Assembly (NCBI GenBank): GCA_023284085.1
Contig: JAKVHY010000030.1
Coordinates: forward strand, 17,781-81,780
Source of the DNA: Shewanella benthica
GTDB taxonomy: Bacteria > Pseudomonadota > Gammaproteobacteria > Enterobacterales > Shewanellaceae
DNA length: 64,000 nucleotides
Direction of reading: 5' to 3'
The notes beneath the pieces are model-generated. The model was not told the origin of the DNA, did not search any database, and saw nothing but the letters and a program-made list of their open reading frames with translations. Below are positions 8,192 through 17,830 of the stretch, one piece after another. The number at the start of each line of letters is the position of its first letter. Within the stretch, counting starts at the first letter, position 1. The translations under genes and the position numbers were made by a program.

Positions 8192-11100
8192 TCACTTTAT
8201 AAATCTTTGCATAATGCGTTCCCTCGATACTTGAATAAGCGCGTAATACCCAGGAACGAAGAAGGAGCCAATGAGTAATACACTCAATAAGCCACCCACT
8301 AAGGTAAAGCCGATATTCTGTAACCCCACCGCGCCGGCGCCGGATGCAAATAGCAGAGGTGCGATACCTAAGATGAAAGACCATGAGGTCATATTCACCG
8401 CCCTAAATCTCAATGCGCCGCCTTGTTTAGCCGCCTCGATAATTGATAAACCCGCCTCTCGTTTGAGCTTAGAAAACTCGACGATCAAGATGGCATTTTT
8501 TGCCGCCATGGCGATGAGTAAAACCAGCCCTATCTGGGCATAAAGGCTAAGAGAGAAGCCACCCAGTTTGAGCGCCAACATGCCACCTAAGATTGCCGTT
8601 GGCACCACCAGAATAATCGCAAAAGGCAGTGTCCAGCTTTCATACTGAGCCACCAGCAAGAGGTAAATAAATATCAGCGCTAATCCGAAGGCATAGATGG
8701 CCATATTGCCAGCAAGCTTCTCCTGATATGAAAGACCGCTCCACTCATAGGTATAGCCCTGAGGCAAAACATCCGCGGCGACACGTTCCATGGCCTCCAT
8801 GGCGTCCCCCGTTGAGAACCCAGGGGCGGCCTGGCCTTGAATGATGGCTGCGCCATACTTGTTATACCGCCAGATGATATTCGGCGCTAATGTCGGCTTA
8901 ACGGTAACAAGCGTGCTCAAGGGGATCATCTCCCCACTCTGACTTCTCACCTGATACCTGGCAATATCTTTTACCGACTCTCTAAATGCACCATCGGCCT
9001 GCAATGTCACTTTGAAAGACTTTCCAAACTGAGTGAAATCATTGACATACAAGGATCCAAGATTAATTTGCAAGGTTAAGAACACCTCAGATAGTGACAC
9101 CCCTAGTTGTTTAGCTTTCAGCCTGTCTATATCGAGATAATAGTGCGGCACATTCGCCCTGAACGCGCTGAATACCCCCTGCAGCTCCGGCTGTTGATTC
9201 GCACTATCGATAAGGTCTTGCATCACAGCGCCTAGTTCCGCCTTGTCTCTACCTAACGTATCTTGCAGCACAAACTCAAAGCCAGTACCAGATCCAATAC
9301 CCGGAATGGTAGCTGGCCCAAAACTGATAATCTGAGCCTCTGGTAACTCGGCTTCTGCCCACTGCCCGACGCGAGAGATGATATCCTCGACGCCATGGAG
9401 ACCTGCCAATGCAGCACGTTCATCCCAATGAGCTAAACTGACAAACATTCTGGCAGCATTGGATTGCATTGAACCAGATAAACCTGAATAACCAGATGCT
9501 GAAGCGATATTTAACACCCCGAGCTCAGACTTAAGAAAAGCTTCTACTTTGGTGATCACTTGCTCTGTGCGGCTCAAACTCGCCCCATCAGGCAAGATGA
9601 CATTGACGAAAAAGATCCCCTTATCCTCTTTCGGCACGAAGCTGGTGGACGTCGACTGAACTAAATAACCCAGTGCCGCTAATGCCCCAAGCGAAAGTAT
9701 CACTAAAACCAAACTTTTTCTGATCAATACCGAGACAGTCCTGCTGTAGCTTGCGGTAATATTGTCAAACAATCGGTTAAAGCCGATATACCACTTAGGA
9801 TAATTTTGTACGCCTGGCTTTAATAACAAGGAACACAAGACCGGGCTTAAACTCAAGGCAACCACAGCCGACAAGATCAGTGAAAAAATCAAGGTCATGG
9901 CAAACTGTTGATACATGATCCCTGTCACCCCGGGTAATAGGGTCACAGGAATAAACACGGCTAATAAGACCAAAGTTGAGGTGATAATCGGCCCAGTGAC
10001 CTGCTTCATCGCCTGCTCTGTGGCCGCTTTAGTACTAAGGGATGGATCTTGAGTTAAATTAGCTTCAACATTTTCAATCACCAAAATGGCATTATCCACC
10101 ACAATACCAATAGCCAAAATCAATCCGAACAGGGTCACGGTATTGATGCCAAATCCCGCGACCAACATTAATGCAAAACTGCCAACTATCGAGATAGGAA
10201 TAGCAATTAACGGCACTAAGGTGGCTCTCACCGAACCAAGAAACAAGTAGGTTACTAATACCACCAGAATAACGGCCAGTACTAACGTCCAAAGCATGCC
10301 CTTAATCGATTCTGTCACAAATAATGTGGTATCAACTTGGGTGTTATAGAGCATGCCTTCAGGCATAAAGGCTTGCATCTCCTTAAGTGCCGCTTTTACC
10401 GCATCAGCCACCTCAATGGCATTAGCCCCGGGCAACGTGGTTATCTGAATTTGCGCCGATGGTTTACCGTCACTGATCCCTGCGCCAATATAGTCCTCCT
10501 GCCCCAGCTCCACGGTCGCAACGTCTTTGAGATAAACGGTATGACCCGACTTGTCGGCACTTAGTATGACATTTTCAAACTCCTCAACCGTAGCAAGACG
10601 CCCTTGAGTCAATAACGAATACTGTAACTCTAACGGTTTATCGCTGGGTCTCGCCCCGACACTGCCTAATGGGGCCTGAATATTTTGCTCAAGCAAGGCC
10701 TGCTGTACATCAGAAGCTGTGATGTTCAGGTGTGCCATCCTATCTGGATTAAGCCACATACGCATACTGAGGAAGCGATTACCGTAAAGCACAGATTCAG
10801 AGACCCCCTTAATTCGGGTCAACTTATCTGTGACCTGCAGCGCCACAAAGCTAGACAAGACTTGTTCACTTATCTGGCCATCTGTTGAGGTAAAATCGAT
10901 CATCATGAGAATATCAGGCGAGTATTTTTTCACGCTTAAGCCATTTCCCAACACCTCAGAAGGCAGCATGGGCTCGGCTAATGCCAGGCGATTTTGCAGA
11001 TTGACCTGAGCAATATTTGGATCTGTGCCCACCTCGAAGGTCACTGCTAAACGATAAGTGCCATCGTTGCTACTTTTAGAGCTCATATAGATCATATCTT

Positions 11101-11320
11101 CGACGCCGTTAATGGCATCTTCGATAGGCCTGGCTATGGTCTCTTCGACCACAGAGGCACTCGCCCCCCGCATCGATGCCGTCACCTGAATTTGAGGCGG
11201 GGTGATAACGGGAAATTGAGACACGGCCAGGTTAGGTATCGCTATGATGCCAGCCAAGGTGATAATCAAAGACAGAACGATGGCAAACTTTGGCCTATCG
11301 AGAAAAAACTTACTGATCAT
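8192..11320 (-). CDS. RND efflux pump inner-membrane subunit, HAE1 type
   Basis: 1042 residues, usual length for AcrB/MexB relatives: membrane segment at the N-terminus, two large periplasmic loops, helices at about 335-560 and 860-1030. The TM4 proton-relay motif reads GIVVDNAILVIENVE, so the second Asp of the AcrB DD pair is Asn, as in a known HAE1 subset; the TM10 lysine is present (MAAKNAILIVEFSK). These point to drug/organic solute rather than metal (CusA-like) export. Its ATG overlaps the adaptor stop by 4 bp. No outer-membrane channel gene is adjacent. Confidence 0.88.
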   Translation of the reverse strand: MISKFFLDRPKFAIVLSLIITLAGIIAIPNLAVSQFPVITPPQIQVTASMRGASASVVEETIARPIEDAINGVEDMIYMSSKSSNDGTYRLAVTFEVGTDPNIAQVNLQNRLALAEPMLPSEVLGNGLSVKKYSPDILMMIDFTSTDGQISEQVLSSFVALQVTDKLTRIKGVSESVLYGNRFLSMRMWLNPDRMAHLNITASDVQQALLEQNIQAPLGSVGARPSDKPLELQYSLLTQGRLATVEEFENVILSADKSGHTVYLKDVATVELGQEDYIGAGISDGKPSAQIQITTLPGANAIEVADAVKAALKEMQAFMPEGMLYNTQVDTTLFVTESIKGMLWTLVLAVILVVLVTYLFLGSVRATLVPLIAIPISIVGSFALMLVAGFGINTVTLFGLILAIGIVVDNAILVIENVEANLTQDPSLSTKAATEQAMKQVTGPIITSTLVLLAVFIPVTLLPGVTGIMYQQFAMTLIFSLILSAVVALSLSPVLCSLLLKPGVQNYPKWYIGFNRLFDNITASYSRTVSVLIRKSLVLVILSLGALAALGYLVQSTSTSFVPKEDKGIFFVNVILPDGASLSRTEQVITKVEAFLKSELGVLNIASASGYSGLSGSMQSNAARMFVSLAHWDERAALAGLHGVEDIISRVGQWAEAELPEAQIISFGPATIPGIGSGTGFEFVLQDTLGRDKAELGAVMQDLIDSANQQPELQGVFSAFRANVPHYYLDIDRLKAKQLGVSLSEVFLTLQINLGSLYVNDFTQFGKSFKVTLQADGAFRESVKDIARYQVRSQSGEMIPLSTLVTVKPTLAPNIIWRYNKYGAAIIQGQAAPGFSTGDAMEAMERVAADVLPQGYTYEWSGLSYQEKLAGNMAIYAFGLALIFIYLLLVAQYESWTLPFAIILVVPTAILGGMLALKLGGFSLSLYAQIGLVLLIAMAAKNAILIVEFSKLKREAGLSIIEAAKQGGALRFRAVNMTSWSFILGIAPLLFASGAGAVGLQNIGFTLVGGLLSVLLIGSFFVPGYYALIQVSRERIMQRFIK

Positions 11321-12477
11321 GCGCCTACCACCATCATTTGAGCGTTAGCAGCATCGACCAACTTGGCCTTAACCCAAGAGCCGGTTTTGACCCGTTGCAG
11401 ACCATGAGTGATCACCACTTCGTCAGCCGTCATCCCCGCATTAACAATAACCTGATCACCCACTTGCTCACCGATACGAATATCTCTGCGTTCGACTCGA
11501 TCATTAGCGTTGACGACAAATACATAGAAGCCCATTAAATCTTGCAACAAGGCACGCTGAGGCAGCAATAACACTGCCTCAGCCAGGCTTTCGGTCACAG
11601 TGAGTTCAACATATTGTCCGGGTAATAACAGCTGTTTTTGGTTATTAAACTCGGCGCGAACATCAACTGTGCCCGTCGCTTTATCGACACGATTACCTAA
11701 GTAAGTGATCTCACCCATTTCAGAAAAAGCTTCACCTGAAGTAAAAAACAGCGAGACGGAGGGCAATTGAGCACCAGTGGCTTGTAATTTCTTTTTGGTC
11801 TGATGAAAAACCGTTTCACTCACCTGAAAACTGACATCGATTGGCGACACAGTGACAAGATCCACAAGCGCTTCACTCGATGGTGATACCAGTTCACCAA
11901 GCGCCACCTTGCTGTTACTGATCCTTCCTGAAAATGGTGCCCGTATTTGGGTGTAATCCAGCTCGGTTTGAGCTAACTGGATTTGCGCTTTGGCCGATGT
12001 GATTTGCGCCTGAGCTAATTGTTTTTCAGCTAGGAAACGATCAACTTCTGCTTCACTTATCGAGGAGTTAGGCAGTAAAGATAGCCCACGTTTATAATCA
12101 AGATTAGCCACATTCAAATTAGCTTCGGCACTCGCCAGCAGAGATTTTGCATGGGACAGTTTTGCCTGATAGCGGCTATCGTCGAGTAAAAAAAGTAGCT
12201 CGCCTGCGGCAACAATATCTCCCTCATTAAAATGCTTAGACACTAGGTAACCTGTGACTTGAGCTTGCAGAGCAACGTCTTCTTGTGCCGCGACCCGCCC
12301 CTTAATGTTAAAGTTATGATGATGTTCCTGTGCGGTGACTCTTGCCGCTTTCACAGCCACGGCAGCCTCTACACTCTTGTTCCCATCAGCATAAACTCTA
12401 TCTGGAAAAACCACAGTCGCTACAACCAAAGGCGCCATAATGCATGCGCTAGCTAACAAAACTTTATCTAATTTCAA
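11317..12477 (-). CDS. RND efflux periplasmic adaptor (membrane fusion protein)
   Basis: 386 residues: N-terminal signal (ending near VYADG), biotinyl-lipoyl-like domain (AAQEDVALQAQVTGYL), alpha-helical hairpin (about residues 110-180), second lipoyl half (IRAPFSGRIS) and beta-barrel/membrane-proximal domains. This is the AcrA/MexE layout. The start codon is TTG, with GAGG just upstream. It is translationally coupled to the pump gene by an ATGA overlap and would link the pump to an outer-membrane factor encoded elsewhere. Confidence 0.87.
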   Translation of the reverse strand: MKLDKVLLASACIMAPLVVATVVFPDRVYADGNKSVEAAVAVKAARVTAQEHHHNFNIKGRVAAQEDVALQAQVTGYLVSKHFNEGDIVAAGELLFLLDDSRYQAKLSHAKSLLASAEANLNVANLDYKRGLSLLPNSSISEAEVDRFLAEKQLAQAQITSAKAQIQLAQTELDYTQIRAPFSGRISNSKVALGELVSPSSEALVDLVTVSPIDVSFQVSETVFHQTKKKLQATGAQLPSVSLFFTSGEAFSEMGEITYLGNRVDKATGTVDVRAEFNNQKQLLLPGQYVELTVTESLAEAVLLLPQRALLQDLMGFYVFVVNANDRVERRDIRIGEQVGDQVIVNAGMTADEVVITHGLQRVKTGSWVKAKLVDAANAQMMVVGA

Positions 12478-12793
12478 AATAACCTCAATTCCCGTCTATG
12501 ACGAGCTAGCCTGCTAAGCTCTCACCTAAGGTGATAACGCTTATGCAGTAAATATCTACTTGGTGATAAATACGCTGCGAGAGCAACGTGTGCAGAGATA
12601 AGTCACTTGTGGCTATCGGGCTATGTTCAAACTAGTCAGCCAAGGCTTTTGTTACTGTAAATCCAATACCAGTGGCCAACGTGATAAGCCTAAGTCTTAG
12701 ATACAGCAACGCCAAAAGATGAACTAAGTTGACCCAATAACCGCTAAACAACGTAATTTAGGTTACTTATCTCTTAGTAGAACAGATGAGTTT
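12478..12793. other. Intergenic region upstream of the RND operon
   Basis: About 316 bp between the adaptor gene and the next upstream gene on the same strand. It may hold a promoter for the efflux operon. No clear operator, palindrome or RNA was seen. Confidence 0.35.
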
Positions 12794-13144
12794 TTATTCT
12801 TGAAAGCGACACAAGGAGAGGTGTATTCGCCTGGGTTGAGCTTGTTCGCCAGGCTCAGGAGATCGTGTGATGACACGATACACGAGGGGAAGTAGGGGGA
12901 GTAAAAAAAGCAGTACCAAAAAAGGTAAGCTACTGGGTGCATCCATACACACACGCATGGACTTTTCTGATAATTCACACTTTTTGAATTCGAACGCTTT
13001 AAGCTCCGCGCCTTGGGCTAGCTCTTTTGCACTAGCACTGACATTCGACTCTGCACTTACATATGCAGGGAGCAAAGTAGCCGACATCGCCTGTGCACTC
13101 TGTTGATTGAGTAGCAGGTTAAGAATTCCACTATTTTGGGTCAA
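12794..13144 (-). CDS. Hypothetical small membrane protein upstream of efflux/scs block
   Basis: 116 residues from a TTG at 13144. There is a membrane helix at about residues 72-88 (LPFLVLLFLLPLLPLVYRV) and a polar tail ending HLSLCRFQE, with two cysteines in CELSEKSMRVC. The frame stays open upstream to a stop near 13238 and encodes another hydrophobic segment (WTVLVFAILTLFC) but contains no ATG, GTG or TTG. An ATC at 13217-13219 sits about 8 bp after AAGGA and could be a rare start. No family recognised. Its position suggests a role linked to copper/efflux stress (inference). Confidence 0.5.
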   Translation of the reverse strand: MTQNSGILNLLLNQQSAQAMSATLLPAYVSAESNVSASAKELAQGAELKAFEFKKCELSEKSMRVCMDAPSSLPFLVLLFLLPLLPLVYRVITRSPEPGEQAQPRRIHLSLCRFQE

Positions 13145-13598
13145 ACAGAATAGCGTCAGTATGGCAAAAACCAGTACTGTCCAACGATTTCCTGTTTGGT
13201 TAGCAAAAAACTTATTGATGAATAATGTCCTTTTTGAAACGTAAACTTAAGTTTGGATTCTACATGCAAAAAACAAAGCTGAAATCAGGTTTGATAATGG
13301 GATCTGACAATGAAGCTCAGATGCGCATGTTGGATAAGACCGGATAAAGGCAAAAATAGTTCATTAAAAATATTTTTATTTTCTCAATCGATTTTCATTC
13401 TCACTAAGTGAATAAAAAACAATCTATTGCATGTCACACGAGCTTATCTTAAGTTATGTTTATAAGGTTAAATAACCATCAAAAATACACGCAGCATTAG
13501 CCGCTCCCCATCAGATAGGCAGTCATCATATAGCCATATAAGCCAGTAACAACACAGGGGCACTCGGCAAACCAGATTATAATACCCAAGGAGAAAGT
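13145..13598. other. AT-rich intergenic region between divergent genes
   Basis: About 450 bp between the leftward small protein and the rightward CDGSH-glutamate synthase gene. The first ~80 bp carry the unstarted N-terminal extension of the leftward frame. The rest is AT-rich, with runs near 13366-13385 that could be promoter DNA. No repeat or RNA recognised. Confidence 0.4.
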
Positions 13599-15170
13599 AT
13601 GAGCCCCCTACATTCTACTGATGCAAAGCCGATTATTGCAGACAATAAACCTAAGAAAGTCGAACTCACCAAGGGTCAGGAGTATTACTTCTGTGCCTGC
13701 GGCCAATCTAAGAAGCAACCCTTCTGCGATGGTTCACATGCAGGCACTTCATTTAAACCTAAGGCCTTCACCGCAGAGCAAGATGGCGATGCATATCTTT
13801 GCGCCTGCAAGCACACGGCTAATGCCCCCTTTTGTGACGGCACTCATAAGCAGTTTACCGTCAAACAGGTTGGCAAAGAGGGACCAGGCCCGGCTAAAGA
13901 TACCAAATCTAACGCCATGCCCTCGGCTAAGGCCACACTAGAAGAACCTACGGTGGAGTTTATCCACCAACTTGCCCGAGAAGGCCTGTCAAAACTTGGC
14001 CATCATGGTCCCATGACCTCAATGGGTGTACCCCGTCATCTACTGCCTCATTGGGATGATATCCAGATAATGACGGCCCAAATGGCCACTAAGCCATTAC
14101 AGGAAGACCAGGCCGTCTCGACCGAACTTATCATAGGGCCCGAAGCCCGTAAGCCGCTTAAGCTCAAGATCCCACTGTTTGTTTCGGATATGAGTTTTGG
14201 CGCACTTTCCGAAGAAGCTAAAACCGCCCTGGCTATCGGTGCGGAGCTCGTAGGCACAGGAATATGCTCTGGCGAAGGTGGCATGCTCCCCGAGGAGCAG
14301 GCACAAAACTCCCGCTACTTCTATGAACTCGCCAGCGCCCAGTTTGGCTATCGTGAAGAGCTACTACATTCTATTCAAGCCTTTCACTTCAAAGGCGGAC
14401 AAGGAGCAAAGACAGGCACAGGAGGTCACCTACCGGGAATAAAAAATCGGGGGAAGATTTCACAAGTAAGAGGCATTCCCGAAGGTCAACCGGCCATATC
14501 ACCGCCCACCTTTAAGGAACTCAATAATTCATGCGACTTTAAGCGCTTCGCCGATCGCGTGCGTGAGATCAGTGGCGGCGTGCCCATAGGGTTTAAACTC
14601 AGTGCCAACCATATCGAACGAGACATCCAGTTTGCCCTGGACGCCACCGCCGATTACATCATATTAGATGGCCGCGGCGGCGGAACTGGTGCGGCTCCGG
14701 AGATGTTCCGCGACCATATTAGCGTACCCACTATCCCAGCCTTGGCTCGCGCACGTCGATATTTAGATGAAAAAGGTGCCAGCGGCAAAGTCACCTTAAT
14801 CATCACCGGCGGAATACGTGTCCCCATGGATTTCGTCAAAGCCATGGCCTTAGGCGCAGACGGCGTCGCCATCTCTAATAGCGCCATGCAGGCTATAGGT
14901 TGTGTCGCCGCACGCATGTGTAACACCAACAACTGCCCTTCAGGCATAGCCACACAGAACCCGGAACTGAGGAAGAAGCTCAATATCGATAAGGCATCGA
15001 TGCAGCTCGCTAACTTCTTCAATGCATCGGTAGAGCTAATGCAGGTCATGGCCCGCGCCTGCGGCCACCATAGTTTGAGTGATTTTAATCAGGATGACTT
15101 AGCCACCTGGCACAGAGAGATGGCACACCTTTCGGGAATACATTACGCAGGATTGACGCCATTAGATTAA
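13599..15170 (+). CDS. CDGSH iron-sulfur / FMN-binding glutamate synthase-like fusion protein
   Basis: 523 residues with AAGGAGA 5 bp before the ATG. Two CDGSH 2Fe-2S motifs lie at about residues 30-48 (CACGQSKKQPFCDGSH) and 67-84 (CACKHTANAPFCDGTH). They are followed by a GltB-type FMN-binding TIM barrel (about 120-523) with loop GGRGGGTGAAPE and the cysteine set C-x5-C-x4-C near residue 434 that holds a 3Fe-4S cluster in glutamate synthase. The glutaminase domain is absent, so ammonia or another donor would be needed; the real reaction is unknown. It is probably cytoplasmic. It stands alone and converges on metE. Confidence 0.85.
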   Translation: MSPLHSTDAKPIIADNKPKKVELTKGQEYYFCACGQSKKQPFCDGSHAGTSFKPKAFTAEQDGDAYLCACKHTANAPFCDGTHKQFTVKQVGKEGPGPAKDTKSNAMPSAKATLEEPTVEFIHQLAREGLSKLGHHGPMTSMGVPRHLLPHWDDIQIMTAQMATKPLQEDQAVSTELIIGPEARKPLKLKIPLFVSDMSFGALSEEAKTALAIGAELVGTGICSGEGGMLPEEQAQNSRYFYELASAQFGYREELLHSIQAFHFKGGQGAKTGTGGHLPGIKNRGKISQVRGIPEGQPAISPPTFKELNNSCDFKRFADRVREISGGVPIGFKLSANHIERDIQFALDATADYIILDGRGGGTGAAPEMFRDHISVPTIPALARARRYLDEKGASGKVTLIITGGIRVPMDFVKAMALGADGVAISNSAMQAIGCVAARMCNTNNCPSGIATQNPELRKKLNIDKASMQLANFFNASVELMQVMARACGHHSLSDFNQDDLATWHREMAHLSGIHYAGLTPLD

Positions 15171-15206
15171 AGAATTGACGGACTTCGTCCTATTCGACGC
15201 TGGCTA

Positions 15207-15238
15207 CGAGTTCCTAGGATCTAGAACCTAGGAACTCG
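15207..15238. repeat. CTAG-rich hairpin at convergent junction
   Basis: Inverted repeat with 12-bp arms (CGAGTTCCTAGG and its complement) around ATCTAGAA, between the glutamate synthase-like gene and metE. Same element type as at 1022, 18748, 32310 and 38063. Confidence 0.7.
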
Positions 15239-15309
15239 GAACTTCTCAGCCTTAGCTTGACCTTATCGCTTACAGCTTTCTCTGCCCTGTCTTGAACTTA
15301 TGGCTTCTT

Positions 15310-17616
15310 TTACCCCAACCTTCTTCTCAACACTTTAGTCGCTTGAACTAAGTTCTTAAGGGCTGGCTCTACTTCATCCCATGTACGGGTTTTCAGGCCA
15401 CAATCCGGGTTTACCCAAAGCTGACGTACGGCAATCTTGTCGGCCGCTTTCTCGATAAGCTCAACCATCTCATCCACCGTTGGCGTGTTTGGTGTGTGAA
15501 TATCGTAGACGCCAGGACCTATCTCATTGGGGTATTCGAAATCTTCGAAGGCCGTGAGTAACTCCATGCGAGAACGCGAGGTCTCGATAGTGATCACATC
15601 GGCGTCCATGGCCGCTATCGCTGCGATGGTTTCATTGAACTCGCTGTAACACATGTGAGTGTGGATCTGCGTCTCGTCGGTGACACCTGCGGCGCTCAGC
15701 TTAAATGAATCAACCGCCCACTTAAGGTAAGCTTGCCAATCACTCTTCTTCAAGGGTAAGCCTTCACGGAAGGCTGGCTCATCTATCTGGATGATGCCTA
15801 TGCCCGCATTTTGCAGGTCGACGACCTCATCACGAATGGCTAGACCGATTTGAGTCGCTATCGCTTCACGGCTGATGTCTTCACGGGCAAATGACCAATG
15901 CAAAATAGTAACCGGCCCCGTTAGCATGCCTTTCACTGGCTTGTCTGTCAGAGACTGAGCGTACTGCGCCCACTCGACTGTCATAGCCTCAGGACGTGAG
16001 ACATCACCATAGATAAGTGGCGGCTTAACACAGCGTGAGCCATAGCTCTGCACCCAACCAAACTTAGTGAAGGCGAAACCTTGTAACTGCTCGCCGAAAT
16101 ACTCGACCATGTCGTTACGCTCGGCCTCACCGTGAACCAATACATCGATACCTAACTTAAGCTGACGCTCAATCGTATCTCTGGTCACCTGGCGTAGTTG
16201 GTCATTATAAAACTCTTGGGTGATCTCACCTTTACGCCAGCGACTACGCAGGCCACGAATAGCAGGAGTCTGTGGGAACGAGCCTATGGTTGTCGTAGGT
16301 AACAGGGGTAAGTTAAACTTCTGCTGCTGTATAGATTGACGGTTAGCAAACACGGTATCACGCTCATAATCATCGGTTTTAAGCGCGGCGACTCTGTCGA
16401 TAACTTGCTGATCGGCGGCTTCTTCACGTGCCTCTCGGCGCGCCACACACCTTGCCACTATGGTGTCGATTGCAACTTTAGCGGCACTGTCCGCGGGAGT
16501 GCTAAGTAGCGCTTTCAGTTGTGTCAGCTCAGAGAGCTTCTGTTTTGCAAATGAGAGTTGTAGCTTCAGCGCCGGAGCTAACTCGGTCTCAATATCGAGA
16601 TCCACTGGACTATGGAGCAGTGAACAAGAAGGAGAGATCCACACTCGTCCCTTAAGGTCGTTTATGACAGGGGCGATGCGTTCGGCAATCAGGTCAATAT
16701 CTGCCGCCCATACGTTACGACCGTTAATCACGCCTAAAGAGAGCACCTGCTCAGGCTGTAGCTTTGCCGCAAATTCAGCAAGCTGCTCGGGAGCCGTGAC
16801 TAAGTCCAGATGCAGACCGGCAACAGGTAAGGATGAAACTAATGCTTGATGGTGAGCTATGGTGCCATAGTAGCTCGCCAATAATACCTTGACCTCAGAT
16901 GACTTCAGTTCCTCATAGGCAGTAGAAATAGCGGCTTGCCAATCGGCATCAAGTTCAAGGGCTAGAATAGGCTCTTCGAGTTGCACCCAGTCTACGCCTT
17001 GCTCACTGAAACGAGCCAAGATGTCTGCATAAGTGCTAATGAGCTTAGGCAGTAGTGAAAGTTTATCGAAATCGCTGCCAACAGCCTTAGATAAAAACAG
17101 GTAAGAAACCGGGCCTAGCAGTACTGGTTTGGCGGCATATCCCAGTGATTTTACCTCTTCAACTTCTTCAAAAAACTGCTCATACGCGACACTGAATTCT
17201 TGATCTACAGTCAGCTCAGGCACTATGTAGTGATAGTTAGTATTGAAATATTTAGTCATTTCGCCAGCGGGGGCATCTTTACCCGATGGTGCACGGCCTC
17301 GTGCGACTCGAAACAAGGTATCGAGATCAACATGAGCATCATCTTGGTTTCTGTGACGCTCAGGAATGGCATTCAATGTCGCACTCAGCGTCAGCACCTG
17401 ATCATAGAAGGCGAAATCGCCAACGGGCAACAAAGAAACTCCGGCCTGTGCCTGCCACTCCCAATGAGTACGACGTAACTCCTTGGCCACTTGTTTTAGC
17501 TCAGCCTGACTGGTCTCACCACGCCAATATTTCTCTTGAGCAAACTTCAGCTCACGTTGACGACCAATTCTTGGAAACCCTAGGTTAGCTATCTGTATCT
17601 CTTTCGAAGTTTGCAT
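15310..17616 (-). CDS. metE: Cobalamin-independent methionine synthase
   Basis: 768 residues, close to E. coli MetE (753). It transfers the methyl group of 5-methyltetrahydropteroyltri-glutamate to homocysteine in the cytoplasm. Both TIM barrels are present; the zinc ligands are visible as HTHMCYSEF (His and Cys, near residue 655) and NPDCGLKT (near 740), and the N-terminal folate-binding block NLGFPRIGRQRELK is intact. Transcribed divergently from metR, whose product activates it. Two MetR-box-like sites lie in the 214-bp gap. Confidence 0.97.
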   Translation of the reverse strand: MQTSKEIQIANLGFPRIGRQRELKFAQEKYWRGETSQAELKQVAKELRRTHWEWQAQAGVSLLPVGDFAFYDQVLTLSATLNAIPERHRNQDDAHVDLDTLFRVARGRAPSGKDAPAGEMTKYFNTNYHYIVPELTVDQEFSVAYEQFFEEVEEVKSLGYAAKPVLLGPVSYLFLSKAVGSDFDKLSLLPKLISTYADILARFSEQGVDWVQLEEPILALELDADWQAAISTAYEELKSSEVKVLLASYYGTIAHHQALVSSLPVAGLHLDLVTAPEQLAEFAAKLQPEQVLSLGVINGRNVWAADIDLIAERIAPVINDLKGRVWISPSCSLLHSPVDLDIETELAPALKLQLSFAKQKLSELTQLKALLSTPADSAAKVAIDTIVARCVARREAREEAADQQVIDRVAALKTDDYERDTVFANRQSIQQQKFNLPLLPTTTIGSFPQTPAIRGLRSRWRKGEITQEFYNDQLRQVTRDTIERQLKLGIDVLVHGEAERNDMVEYFGEQLQGFAFTKFGWVQSYGSRCVKPPLIYGDVSRPEAMTVEWAQYAQSLTDKPVKGMLTGPVTILHWSFAREDISREAIATQIGLAIRDEVVDLQNAGIGIIQIDEPAFREGLPLKKSDWQAYLKWAVDSFKLSAAGVTDETQIHTHMCYSEFNETIAAIAAMDADVITIETSRSRMELLTAFEDFEYPNEIGPGVYDIHTPNTPTVDEMVELIEKAADKIAVRQLWVNPDCGLKTRTWDEVEPALKNLVQATKVLRRRLG

Positions 17617-17640
17617 ATTGTATACCTTTTTGCTTTAATA

Positions 17641-17653
17641 TGAGCAGAATTCA
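17641..17653 (-). promoter_or_regulatory. MetR-box-like site near metE
   Basis: TGAGCAGAATTCA resembles the MetR consensus TGAA-N5-TTCA with one mismatch. It lies 25 bp upstream of the metE start, so it could be a MetR site or overlap the promoter. A nearly identical 13-mer lies inside the stronger inverted repeat at 17790. Confidence 0.5.
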
Positions 17654-17789
17654 GAGTAAACGCGCCAGAGTCTTATCAGTGACTCCTAATGATGGAACAT
17701 CTTTCGATGTAAAAACACATTTGGGCGTCTGGACGTCTAGAAGTTTATTGTGATAGTCTATCTTCTGACAAACGAATTGATTTCAAGCG

Positions 17790-17812
17790 CAACATGAGCA
17801 AAATTCATGTTG
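17790..17812 (+). promoter_or_regulatory. Probable MetR operator (perfect inverted repeat)
   Basis: CAACATGA-N7-TCATGTTG, perfect 8-bp arms, embedding a TGAG-N5-TTCA core, 18 bp before the metR start codon. Position and form fit a LysR-type autoregulatory site shared with metE. Confidence 0.7.
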
Positions 17813-17830
17813 AGATAAAGTAGGGACAAT

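Noticed and set aside
12763..12978. 71-residue frame overlapping the small membrane protein
   Set aside because: It is an alternate frame of the 12794-13144 gene with no better start or family match.
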